A DNA stretch of 64,000 nucleotides from Herbaspirillum hiltneri N3 (GTDB lineage: Bacteria > Pseudomonadota > Gammaproteobacteria > Burkholderiales > Burkholderiaceae_D). How positions within the stretch are numbered: position 1 is the first letter of the stretch; every line of letters begins with the position of its first letter. This document shows positions 47,698 to 56,510 of this stretch, in pieces. The notes beneath the pieces were generated by a model, which saw only the letters and a list, made by a program, of their open reading frames with translations, had not been told where the DNA came from and did not search any database. The translations under genes and the position numbers were made by a program. The stretch lies in NCBI RefSeq assembly GCF_001267925.1, contig NZ_CP011409.1, forward strand, positions 3,658,001 to 3,722,000. Direction: 5' to 3'.

Positions 47698-50600
47698 TCC
47701 TGCTTCGTTGCTGACGCCATTGCGCCAGCCGCTCAGTGAATCCCAGCACGAAGACAAAAAACACCGGCACAAAAAATACCGCGAGCACGGTGGCGCTGAC
47801 CATGCCGCCGAACACGCCGGTGCCGATGGCGCGCTGCGTTTCCGCGCTCGCTCCGCCGGCCAGCATCAAGGGGAGCACGCCCAGCGCGAACGCCAACGAA
47901 GTCATCAGGATCGGCCGCAGACGCAGGCGCGACGCCTCTACCGCAGACTCGACCAGCCCCTTTCCCTGCGCGCGCAACTGCCGCGCGAACTCGACAATCA
48001 GGATCGCGTTCTTGGCCGACAAGCCCATGACCGTGATCATCCCGACCTTGAAGAACACGTCGTTGGGCATGCCGCGCAACACCACCGCCAGCACCGCTCC
48101 GAGCAGACCCAGCGGCACCACCAGCATCACCGACAGCGGGATGGCCCAGCTCTCGTACAGCGCCGCCAATACCAGAAACACCACCAGCGCCGACAAGGCC
48201 ATCAGCATCGGCGCCTGCGCGGCGGATTGGCGCTCCTGCAAGGACTGGCCGGTCCATTCCAGCGCAAAACCCGGCGGCAATTGCGCCACCAGGCGCTCCA
48301 TCTCAGCCATCGCTTCGCCGCTCGATGCGCCCGCCTTGGGCGCGCCGGAAATGCGTACCGCCGGATAACCCTGATAACGCACCAATTGTTGCGGCGATAC
48401 GCCCCACACCGGCTTGACCAGTTCCGACAGCGACACCATGCCGCCGCCGGCGTTGCGCACGTGCAGCCTCATGACGTCCTCGACCTGCATGCGCGCCGAG
48501 GCGTCGGCTTGCACGATCACTTGCTGCATGCGCCCGGCGTTGGGGAAGTCGTTGACGTACAGCGAGCCCATGGCGCTGGACAAGGTTTCGTTGATGGCAT
48601 TGAAGGAGACGCCCATCGCCTGCGCCTTGCGGCGATCGATTTCCAGGCGCACGCTGGCGCCGCTCGGAAGTTCCTCGGCATACACGTCGCCGACGATGCG
48701 GCTTTTCCTCGCCGCCTCCAGTAGGCTTGCCTGCGCCTCCTTGAGGGCTGCATAGCCCTGGCTGGCGCGATCTTCCAGGCGCATCGTGAAGCCCGATGAG
48801 TTGCCGAGTTCGTCGATCGCAGGCGGCAGCAGGCTCATGCTGACGGCATCGGCAACCGGCTCCATCGCCTTGCGCGCGTGCTCCGCTTCATCGGCCGCGG
48901 TGGCGCCGTTGCGCTGGTCCCAGTCCTTGAGCATGGTGTAGGCCATCGCCGCGTTGGGACCTGAACCGGCGAAGCTGTAGCCGAGGATGGACTGGTTGTT
49001 GTCGATCGCCGGCCGTGACGCCAGATGGCGTTCGAACACCTTGACCGCGTCGAGCGTGCGCTCGGCGGTGGCGTCCGACGGCAGCTGGATGGAGGTCATG
49101 AAATAGCCCTGGTCTTCTTCCGGCAGGAAGGCCGACGGCAACCAGGTGAAGGCCGTCGCCAGCGCGGCGACCAGCGCCGCGAACAGCAGCATCACCCAGC
49201 CGCTGCGTTTGAGCAGGCGCACCACGCCGTTTTCATAACGCTGCGTCATGCGTTCGAAACGCGCGTTGAACCAGCCGAAGAAACCGCGCTTTGCATGCGA
49301 CTCCGGGCCGATCGGCTTGAGGATGGTGGCGCACAAGGCCGGCGTCAGCGTCAGTGCGAGGAATGCCGAGAACAGGATCGCCACCGCCATCGACAGCGTG
49401 AACTGGCGATAGATTTCGCCGACCGAGCCGCTGGCCAGCGCCATCGGGATGAACACCGCCGTCAGCACCAGCGTGATGCCGACGATGGCCCCGGTGATTT
49501 CACGCATGGCGCGCGAGGTCGCCTCCCTGGGCGACAGGCCTTCGCTCGCCATCAGGCGTTCGACGTTTTCCACCACCACGATGGCGTCGTCGACGATGAT
49601 GCCAATCGCCAGCACCATGCCGAACATGGTCAGCACGTTGACGGAGAAGCCGGCCACCAGCATCACCGCGAAGGTGCCCAGCAAGGCGATCGGCGCGACG
49701 ATGGCCGGGATCAGCGTATAGCGCACCTTTTGCAGAAACAGGAACATCACGAGGAAGACCAGCACCATCGCTTCGATCAGCGTGACGATGACTTTCTGTA
49801 TCGATATCTTGACGAACGGCGCGGTGTCGAACGGCACCGAATACGCCATGCCGGCCGGCATCGTCTGCGCCAGCAACGCCATCTTCTCGCGCACTGCCTG
49901 TGCCGTGCGCACCGCATTGGCGCCGGGCGAAAGCTGAATCGCGGCGGCGGTCGACGGACGGCCATTCTCACGATTGGCGTAGGCAAAGCTTTGCGCGCCG
50001 AGCTCCACCCACGCGACGTCGCGCAGCAGCACCTGGGCGCCGCCGCTGGTGGAGCGCAAGACGATGTGCTCGAACTGCTCCGGCGTTTTCAACTGACCTT
50101 CGACAGTCAGCGGAATCGTCACGCGCTGGCCCGACCGCGCCGGCGAATCGCCCACGCGGCCCGGCGCGATCTGCGCGTTCTGCTGGCTGATGGCGCTGCT
50201 GACGTCACTCATCGACAACTTGTAAGCGATCAGTTTGGCGGGATCGACCCAGATGCGCATGGCGCGTTCGGCGCCGAACAACTGCACGCGGCCGACGCCG
50301 CCGATACGCCGCAATTCATCCACGACGTTGCGCGCCATGTAGTCGCCCAATGCCATCTCGTCGAACTTGCCGGACGGCGACGTCAGTCCGACCAGCATCA
50401 GGAAACCGGAGCCGGACGCTTCCACCGACAGGCCGTTCTGGCGCACCGCTTGCGGCAGGCGTGGCTCGACGGTTTTCAGGCGGTTCTGCACGTCCACCTG
50501 CGCCAGGTCGGGATCGGTGCCGGGCTTGAAGGTGGCGGTGATCTGCGCCGAACCGGAAGTGTCCGACGACGATTCGAAGTACAGCAGGTTCTTGACGCTG

Positions 50601-50809
50601 GACAGTTCGCGCTCGATCAGACTGACCACCGAGTCGTTCATCGACCGCGGCGTGGCGCCGGGATAGGTGGCGTAGATGCTGACGCTGGGCGGCGCCACGG
50701 TGGGATAACGCGCAATCGGCAACTGCGGCAACGCGATCAGTCCCAGCAAGATGATGAAAATGGCGACCACCCAGGCAAATACCGGGCGGTTGATGAAGAA
50801 CTGCGGCAT
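47666..50809 (-). CDS. RND efflux pump, HAE1 (AcrB/MexB-like) family
   Basis: The 1,047-residue inner-membrane proton/drug antiporter begins MPQFFINRPVFAWVVAIFII and has the 12-helix layout with two large periplasmic loops. The proton-relay Asp pair is in AIGIIVDDAIVVVENVERL near 400-418, with a Lys in helix 10 (GLSAKNAILIVEFARQL). Nearly all HAE1 pumps are encoded beside a membrane-fusion adaptor and often an outer-membrane factor; neither is adjacent here, so partners must be elsewhere. The GlxA-type regulator upstream on the same strand could control it. The substrate is not predictable. Confidence 0.93.
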   Translation of the reverse strand: MPQFFINRPVFAWVVAIFIILLGLIALPQLPIARYPTVAPPSVSIYATYPGATPRSMNDSVVSLIERELSSVKNLLYFESSSDTSGSAQITATFKPGTDPDLAQVDVQNRLKTVEPRLPQAVRQNGLSVEASGSGFLMLVGLTSPSGKFDEMALGDYMARNVVDELRRIGGVGRVQLFGAERAMRIWVDPAKLIAYKLSMSDVSSAISQQNAQIAPGRVGDSPARSGQRVTIPLTVEGQLKTPEQFEHIVLRSTSGGAQVLLRDVAWVELGAQSFAYANRENGRPSTAAAIQLSPGANAVRTAQAVREKMALLAQTMPAGMAYSVPFDTAPFVKISIQKVIVTLIEAMVLVFLVMFLFLQKVRYTLIPAIVAPIALLGTFAVMLVAGFSVNVLTMFGMVLAIGIIVDDAIVVVENVERLMASEGLSPREATSRAMREITGAIVGITLVLTAVFIPMALASGSVGEIYRQFTLSMAVAILFSAFLALTLTPALCATILKPIGPESHAKRGFFGWFNARFERMTQRYENGVVRLLKRSGWVMLLFAALVAALATAFTWLPSAFLPEEDQGYFMTSIQLPSDATAERTLDAVKVFERHLASRPAIDNNQSILGYSFAGSGPNAAMAYTMLKDWDQRNGATAADEAEHARKAMEPVADAVSMSLLPPAIDELGNSSGFTMRLEDRASQGYAALKEAQASLLEAARKSRIVGDVYAEELPSGASVRLEIDRRKAQAMGVSFNAINETLSSAMGSLYVNDFPNAGRMQQVIVQADASARMQVEDVMRLHVRNAGGGMVSLSELVKPVWGVSPQQLVRYQGYPAVRISGAPKAGASSGEAMAEMERLVAQLPPGFALEWTGQSLQERQSAAQAPMLMALSALVVFLVLAALYESWAIPLSVMLVVPLGLLGAVLAVVLRGMPNDVFFKVGMITVMGLSAKNAILIVEFARQLRAQGKGLVESAVEASRLRLRPILMTSLAFALGVLPLMLAGGASAETQRAIGTGVFGGMVSATVLAVFFVPVFFVFVLGFTERLAQWRQQRSRIRQVSAPPFP

Positions 50810-51043
50810 GCTTCTTTTCCTGTCGGGCGCGGTGGCCCTAAATCCATATGTTTGCGCGTTGGCGTTTAAGCGCGTCGATGTGCGGGAGCGGCACTTGGTG
50901 TGGTGGGCAATCCCGGAGAGCAGGAGGATAGTTACGACGGTGCATCCATTCCCTGCGTCCAGGCGGGATCATAGCCCCGACGCACGGAAAAAGATGTAGA
51001 AAAAGTGTGCATTCGCGGCAGTTTTCCAGGAACGCGGGCGGGA
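50810..51043. other. Spacer between the RND pump and the regulator
   Basis: 234 bp without a gene, in the place where an adaptor (MFP) gene would be expected. No adaptor remnant such as a lipoyl or HlyD-like segment is visible in the minus-strand frames. I see no clear promoter pair or terminator. Confidence 0.5.
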
Positions 51044-52060
51044 TCAGGCGACCCGCGCAGCGCCTGCCTCGGCCTGTTCGCGATGCATCGAAGGTGGATG
51101 GGTTTCGAATTTCTTCCACACGCGGCGCAGTTGCCGGCTCGAATGGAAGCCGGCCTTCTCCGCCACATGTTCCATGTCGAACGGCGACTGTACCAGCAGG
51201 TCGCGCGCCAACGCGATGCGGATGCGATGAATGTAATCGACCAGGCTGTCGCCGGTATGTTCGCGGAACAACCGCGTGAGATGGCGCTCGCTGGTGCAGG
51301 CGATCTCGGCCAGCCGCGCCACGCTCCAGTCGCCGGCGGGATCCTTGATCACCGCGTTCTGCACGCGATGCACCGCCGGATGCAGGTGGTTGCGCGCCAC
51401 CAGCCACGGCGACAATTGAGGATCGGCGCCGGTGCGGCGCATGTAGACCACCAGCGAACGCGCCACCGAGGCGCTGCAGGCGTGACCGGCGATTTGCGCC
51501 ACGAGATGCAGCGCCAGGTCGATGCCGGTCGTGACGCCGGCGCTGGTGCAGAGGTCGCCGTCTTCGACGAAGATGCGGTTTTCCAGCACCTCGGCGGCGG
51601 GCGCAATACCGCGCAATTCCTTGATATGGCTGTGATGAGTGGTGCACTTGCGTTGCCCCAGCAGGCCCGCGTAACCCGCCAGCAACGTGCCGGTGCAGAT
51701 GCACACCAGCTTGTGGCGTACGGTGCAATGCCGGCGCAGCCAGGCCACCACCAGCTGGTCGGCGGCGCTGCTGAAGTCGTCGTCACGGCCGACGCAGCCG
51801 CTCAGCACCAGAATGGCATCGTCCGGCAAGCCTTCCGGCAGCTCCTCGAAACCGCTGATGGTGAGGCCGACCGAGGTGCCCACTTCCCGATGCACGCTGA
51901 TGAAATGCAGGTCGAAATACGGCGCGCGCCCTGATTGTTCGGCGAAACGGTTGGCGTAGCGCAAGACTTCCGCCGGACCGATCACGTCAAGCGTCAGCAG
52001 CGATTCCCGCAACAGGAAATAGACCGGGATGCCGGCGTCGGTGCTGGTGGAGGCGGCCAT
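51044..52060 (-). CDS. GlxA-family transcriptional regulator (DJ-1/PfpI + AraC HTH)
   Basis: The 338-residue protein has an N-terminal class I glutamine amidotransferase-like DJ-1/PfpI domain, with the elbow Cys in VCICTGTLLAGYAG, and a C-terminal AraC DNA-binding domain with two helix-turn-helices (SVARLAEIACTSERHLTRLF and MEHVAEKAGFHSSRQLRRVW). Such regulators sense small metabolites; the ligand is unknown. It is on the same strand as the RND gene and 234 bp upstream of it, making the pump a possible target. Confidence 0.9.
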   Translation of the reverse strand: MAASTSTDAGIPVYFLLRESLLTLDVIGPAEVLRYANRFAEQSGRAPYFDLHFISVHREVGTSVGLTISGFEELPEGLPDDAILVLSGCVGRDDDFSSAADQLVVAWLRRHCTVRHKLVCICTGTLLAGYAGLLGQRKCTTHHSHIKELRGIAPAAEVLENRIFVEDGDLCTSAGVTTGIDLALHLVAQIAGHACSASVARSLVVYMRRTGADPQLSPWLVARNHLHPAVHRVQNAVIKDPAGDWSVARLAEIACTSERHLTRLFREHTGDSLVDYIHRIRIALARDLLVQSPFDMEHVAEKAGFHSSRQLRRVWKKFETHPPSMHREQAEAGAARVA

Positions 52061-52213
52061 GGTTCCCTCTGATCGGTGACTGGATGGGGCTCATGTTACC
52101 GCATCGGCATCGGCCCCACGATGACGCGCCCGGACAATCACCGGACATATTCCGCCATCACGGTGAATGGCGAATGAGAATATGTGGATGTTGCCGCGCG
52201 GTCTTGTTGCCGT

Positions 52214-52948
52214 TCAGCGCACCGGCAGGAATTGCAGGAAGGAGCCGCCCAGCAGGTTTTGCACGTAACTGATGCCGGCGCGGCGATATTTTTCGGTAAT
52301 GAATTCGGCCAGCAAGTCGAGGCGGCCGATGATCTTGCCAAACTCGCGCTCGAAACTGAGATTGCGTTCGGCAGCGTTGATCTCGTCGGACAGCAGCAGC
52401 GGCTGGCCGGCGGTGTTGCGGCGGTTGCTCAGCATCCAGGCCGCGGTTTCGATATTGCGTGCGGCGTTGTACAAGTACTGGGCGTCGAGGCCGTCAATCA
52501 GGAAGAACTCGATCTTGCCGCCGTGGGCGGTGACGATCATGTCGGCCGTGGCGTAGATGAAGGCGGCGACGCGGTCGCCCTTGAAATCCGGCGATAGCGC
52601 CAGCGCCATGGCAGCGATGTCGTGCTTGCCTTGCAGGTCGTCCCAGGTCTGGCGTTTTTCGACGGCCTCGCGTACGCGCTTGACGACCTCTTCGCGGCTG
52701 GCGCCGGTTTTTTTCCACTCGCCGGGATTGCGGCGGTAGAGCTTGTCCATCAGCAGGTAGAGGCTCTCAAGATTGGCGCGCATGGCCAGGGTGGCGACGC
52801 GGTTGGTGTCGGACTGCCCCATTTCGCGCGAACTGGCGGAAGCGCCTTTGACCTCGCCGCGCGGGGTGGGAGCAGATGAGCAGGCCGCCAGCAGCACGAT
52901 GGCGAACATGGTGGAACAGGCGGCGGCGGTTGGTCTCATTTTTTGCAT
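52214..52948 (-). CDS. Putative lipoprotein of unknown function
   Basis: The ATG at 52948 gives 244 residues; a second ATG nine bases on is also possible. The signal MRPTAAACSTMFAIVLLAAC ends in the lipobox LAAC, so the mature protein starts at Cys and is membrane-anchored. The body is helical with alternating charge (REEVVKRVREAVEKRQTWDD, then DGLDAQYLYNAARNIETAAW) and ends GSFLQFLPVR. I do not recognise the family. It lies alone between the GlxA-type regulator and the phosphatase gene, with 254 bp before the latter. Confidence 0.7.
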   Translation of the reverse strand: MQKMRPTAAACSTMFAIVLLAACSSAPTPRGEVKGASASSREMGQSDTNRVATLAMRANLESLYLLMDKLYRRNPGEWKKTGASREEVVKRVREAVEKRQTWDDLQGKHDIAAMALALSPDFKGDRVAAFIYATADMIVTAHGGKIEFFLIDGLDAQYLYNAARNIETAAWMLSNRRNTAGQPLLLSDEINAAERNLSFEREFGKIIGRLDLLAEFITEKYRRAGISYVQNLLGGSFLQFLPVR

Positions 52949-53151
52949 TCCGCTATGACTGCCGGAGAGTGAAATGAGTTCGGCGCCCATTTCGTCCGGC
53001 GAAGAAATCGGTCCCGGCCATGTGCATCGTACCTGTGGCGCACGTCGGGAAACTGCTTCGGCATCCAGAGAATCGAGGCAAGCATATAACGACATGCCGC
53101 GCATGCGTTGACATTTTCGTCGCCGGACATGGTTTTTTCATGCTGCGGACG

Positions 53152-53178
53152 CAAAAAAAGAGAGGCCGCAGCCTCTCT
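53152..53178 (-). terminator. Intrinsic terminator of the phoX-like gene
   Basis: gagaggc (53160-53166) pairs with gcctctc (53171-53177) around a cgca loop and is followed on the minus strand by a seven-T run. It lies about 25 bp after the stop. Confidence 0.85.
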
Positions 53179-53202
53179 TCCAACATCCCTCCGTCAGCGC
53201 AA

Positions 53203-55158
53203 TCAGGCTTGCGTCGGCAACTGCATCCCGGTCAGGTAACCGACCGTGGCGCCGAAGCGGTCTTTGTAGTTGGCGCGCACGAGCGGGTCCAGTGCATCTT
53301 TCACCTTGTCGTGCAGCGGTTTTTCCCAGTCGCCGGCGTGCTGGAAATTGCTCATCACGTAAGTCCAGCCGTTGATCTCGTCGACCGCATGCAAACCGGT
53401 CGATTCGGCGCCCGCCGGACACGACAGGACACGCGACAGCTGTTTCGTGTCGACGTTGTACGCCCACAGGAAATTATTCACGTGCATGCCGCTGTCTTCG
53501 CCGATGAACAGCGTGCGCAGCTTTTCGGAGAACTTGATGTTGTCCGGATTGGCGATCTTGTCGGCGTGGGCCAGGTTGCCGAGCGCGTCGGCCTGCTTCA
53601 GGTCCTCGCCCACCAGCGCGGCCGGCGGAGCCATGTCGACGGGCACCCAGGCGCTGTCGATGGCCGTGCCGGACAGGTCGTTCTGGCCGCCCTTCATGTT
53701 CAGCGCATAGACCGCGCCAGCCTTCGGACCCTGCACCTTGATGCCGCCGGAGCCGTCCAGCATCGAGGTCTGCACATAGGACATGGCCGAATAGGCGATC
53801 TTGTCTTTGGCGTTGACGGTGGTGCCCTCCATCTTGGTGAAACCAAGGCTGCCGCCCTTGAGCGCGGCGTAGCGATGCGTCTCGAGGAAGGCGGCGGCCT
53901 GCTCCATACCGGGCTTCAGCTTGACCCAGTTGGTCTTGCCGTTGAACGGGATCTTCGTATAGGAAGCATCCTGCGGATCGCTGGTCTTGACGTCCATGAT
54001 ATCGGCGGCCTTGAGCTTGTCGGCCAGCGCCTTGATTTCGGCGCTGGTCGCATGACCCAGACGCACCCAGCCGAGCGTACCGGCGCCGGGGCCAACGCCC
54101 GAGGTCTGGGTCCAGGTGGCGACGTACAGCGTGCCGGCCGACAGGTCGGCTGCACGGTCGGCGATGAACATGAACAGGCCGCCGTTGGTGGCGTCGTCGC
54201 CCATCAGCACGGTGCGGCGATCCGGCATGACCTGCACCAGCTCGTGCGAAATGCGGCCGAGGCAGTAATGCTTGACCACGCTGCCGCTGCCGTCGGCGTG
54301 CACCGTGATTTCCGGCAAATGGCCGTAGTGATAGGGATTGGCGCGGGTCGCGTCGCCAAACAGGTTCTTGCTGAAGGCCTGGAACTGCGGGTTGCCGGCG
54401 ATGGCGGTGGCATCGGGTTCGTACTCTTCGCTCGACAGATGGGTATTCCATGGCGACAGGCTGGCGCCGCAGGTGATCCACAGGCCGTTGACGGCGGACG
54501 TATCGACATTGTGATACTTCACCAGCGAAAGCTTGCCGGTGGCCGGGTCCTGGTCCAGCGTCAGCACCGCGATCGGCGACGGCAACTGGCCGTACATCGC
54601 GGCCTGCTTCTGGTCGCGCGTGGTGTATTCGAACTGGACCACGGCGAACACCGTGTTGCCGTTGACGCCGGGCACTTGCGCGCCCTTCAGCGTCAGCAGC
54701 GAAGACCCATCCGGGCAATCCGAGAAAAAGTGACGCTCCTTGCCCGGCACCGAACGGTCGATGATGGGCTGGTTGTTGATGTCGTAGTAGCCGCCGGCCA
54801 GCAGCTTGCCGCCCTTGCCGTCCGGCACCATGTCGCCGGTCATGAAAAACGGCTGGTAGGTCAGCTGATAGCTCTGCTTCGCGCCGTCACGGAACACCAC
54901 GTCCAGGCTTGAGGCCACGGTGGTGGTCGCCATGGCCGCAGGATTCGCCAGCGACGGCGCCGCCATGCCGCTGAACGAGGCCGAAGCGAAACCGCTGCGG
55001 TTGGATGCGGTGGCGCAACCGGCCAGCAGGCCCGATGCCGACAGCGTCAGCGGCAACAAGGGCGCACTTGCGAATACTTTGAGCAATTCACGGCGTTTGG
55101 GCTGGATTTCGGCGCCGTTTGACGTTGGCGTGCTGATCTGGCGGGAGGCTGATTTCAT
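53203..55158 (-). CDS. phoX: PhoX-family alkaline phosphatase (DUF839)
   Basis: The 651-residue protein begins with a long Tat-type signal: KRRELLKVF at about 22-30, a hydrophobic stretch and a lipobox-like LLAGC near 46-50, so it is probably exported folded and may be lipid-anchored. The body is DUF839/PhoX, with WNTHLSSEEYEPDA, GHLPEITVHADGSG, HELVQVMPDRRTVLMGDD and the C-terminal FIGEDSGMHVNNFLW supplying acidic Ca/Fe-type ligands. PhoX enzymes release phosphate from organic esters. Two Pho boxes with a -10 upstream indicate PhoB control. I chose the ATG at 55158, nine bases from AAGGA; the ATG at 55164 is possible. Confidence 0.88.
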   Translation of the reverse strand: MKSASRQISTPTSNGAEIQPKRRELLKVFASAPLLPLTLSASGLLAGCATASNRSGFASASFSGMAAPSLANPAAMATTTVASSLDVVFRDGAKQSYQLTYQPFFMTGDMVPDGKGGKLLAGGYYDINNQPIIDRSVPGKERHFFSDCPDGSSLLTLKGAQVPGVNGNTVFAVVQFEYTTRDQKQAAMYGQLPSPIAVLTLDQDPATGKLSLVKYHNVDTSAVNGLWITCGASLSPWNTHLSSEEYEPDATAIAGNPQFQAFSKNLFGDATRANPYHYGHLPEITVHADGSGSVVKHYCLGRISHELVQVMPDRRTVLMGDDATNGGLFMFIADRAADLSAGTLYVATWTQTSGVGPGAGTLGWVRLGHATSAEIKALADKLKAADIMDVKTSDPQDASYTKIPFNGKTNWVKLKPGMEQAAAFLETHRYAALKGGSLGFTKMEGTTVNAKDKIAYSAMSYVQTSMLDGSGGIKVQGPKAGAVYALNMKGGQNDLSGTAIDSAWVPVDMAPPAALVGEDLKQADALGNLAHADKIANPDNIKFSEKLRTLFIGEDSGMHVNNFLWAYNVDTKQLSRVLSCPAGAESTGLHAVDEINGWTYVMSNFQHAGDWEKPLHDKVKDALDPLVRANYKDRFGATVGYLTGMQLPTQA

Positions 55159-55183
55159 GGGCATTTTTCCTTTTTGACAATGT

Positions 55184-55201
55184 CTGACAGTTACCTGACG
55201 G
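55184..55201 (-). promoter_or_regulatory. Second (proximal) Pho box
   Basis: On the minus strand CCGTCAGGTAACTGTCAG carries two GTCAG cores exactly 11 bases apart, the PhoB direct-repeat period. It lies 26-43 bp before the phoX start, and a further TGTCA half-site follows it. Confidence 0.6.
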
Positions 55202-55210
55202 AATCGCGTG

Positions 55211-55216
55211 ATGCTA
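55211..55216 (-). promoter_or_regulatory. -10 element of the phoX promoter
   Basis: TAGCAT on the minus strand begins exactly 10 bases after the distal Pho box, the spacing expected where PhoB replaces the -35. It matches TATAAT at four of six positions. Confidence 0.55.
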
Positions 55217-55226
55217 ATCGTCCAAC

Positions 55227-55244
55227 ATGACGCCTTTGTGACAG
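55227..55244 (-). promoter_or_regulatory. Distal Pho box before phoX
   Basis: CTGTCACAAAGGCGTCAT on the minus strand closely matches the E. coli Pho box CTGTCATAAATCTGTCAT, with two GTCA cores 11 bases apart. It sits 23 bp from the prfB -10 on the other strand, so bound PhoB could also influence prfB. Confidence 0.78.
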
Positions 55245-55266
55245 GAGATATGCCGTTCCAGTCTTG

Positions 55267-55272
55267 TATAAT
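55267..55272 (+). promoter_or_regulatory. Candidate -10 box of prfB
   Basis: A perfect TATAAT lies 29 bp before the prfB ATG. No good -35 is visible at 16-18 bp. Confidence 0.55.
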
Positions 55273-55301
55273 GCGAGGTTTGGTTTGCAAAAGACATAAT
55301 C

Positions 55302-56406
55302 ATGGAAGCAGAACGCCTTAATTCCCTCCAATCCCTGCTGGACGACCTCGCGGTGCGTGCAGCTGAATTACGGAGGTATCTTTGACTTCGATGTGAAGTC
55401 GGAGAAACTCGATCAGGTCAACGGCGAATTGGAAGATCCGGAAGTCTGGAACGATCCCAAGCGCGCGCAAGACCTCGGCAAGGAAAAGAAATCCCTGGAA
55501 AACATCGTCCATACGTTGATCAAGATCGACGGCGACCTCAATGACACGCGCGACCTGTTCGCGATGGCGCGCGAGGAAAAGGACGAAGAGACGCTGGAAG
55601 CCATCGAAGCCGACGCAGAAACCATCAAGGGTCTGGTTGAAGGCATGGAATTCCGCCGCATGTTCAGCAATCCCATGGACCCGAACAACTGCTTCATCGA
55701 CATCCAGGCAGGCGCCGGCGGCACCGAGGCGCAAGACTGGGCGTCCATGCTGCTGCGCCAGTATCTGCGCTACTGCGAACGCAAGGGCTTCAAGGCTGAA
55801 ATCCTGGAACAGTCGGACGGTGAAGTCGCCGGCATCAAGACCGCCACGATCAAGGTCGAGGGCGAATACGCCTACGGCTTCCTGCGCACCGAAACCGGTG
55901 TGCACCGTCTCGTGCGCAAATCGCCGTTCGACTCCGCCAACGGTCGCCACACTTCGTTCTCGAGCCTGTTCGTCTATCCGGAAGTCGATGAATCCTTCGA
56001 GATCGACATCAATCCGGCCGACGTGCGCGTGGATACCTACCGCGCCTCCGGCGCCGGTGGTCAGCACATCAATAAAACCGACTCCGCGGTGCGCCTCACG
56101 CACGGCCCCAGCGGCATCGTCGTGCAATGCCAGAACGACCGCAGCCAGCACCGCAACCGCGCCGAGGCGTGGGACATGCTGCGCGCCAAGCTGTTCGAAC
56201 TGGAACTGCGCAAGCGCATGAGCGAGCAGCAAAAACTGGAAGACTCCAAGACCGACGTGGGCTGGGGCCACCAGATCCGCTCGTACGTACTGGACCAGTC
56301 GCGCATCAAGGACCTGCGCACCAACTTTGAAATGGGCAACACCAAGGCCGTGCTGGACGGCGATCTGGATGGTTTCATTGCCGCATCGCTGAAACAAGGC
56401 GTCTGA
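55302..56406 (+). CDS. prfB: Peptide chain release factor 2 with programmed +1 frameshift
   Basis: RF2 terminates translation at UGA and UAA. The zero frame starts at 55302 and meets an in-frame TGA at 55383-55385 after 27 codons. The sequence CGG AGG TAT CTT TGA C is the classic RF2 shift site with its internal Shine-Dalgarno, and reading continues in +1 from GAC at 55384. The joined product (55302-55382 plus 55384-56406) is 367 residues (E. coli 365). The stop-codon recognition SPF is at about 207-209 and the catalytic GGQ at about 252-254. Low RF2 favours frameshifting, giving autoregulation. lysS follows after 104 bp, the usual neighbour. Confidence 0.97.
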
Positions 56407-56510
56407 TCCGAATACTGATACTGATCCCCGCCGCAGCAGTACGCTGCTGCGGCGCAGATCGGCAGTCCGGTTCTTTCCCTGCCCATTCTTACTAACGAAT
56501 TTCCGACATC

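Noticed and set aside
49025..50869. 614-codon plus-strand frame opposite the RND gene
   Set aside because: Arg/His/Asp-rich antisense shadow of a well-supported transporter.
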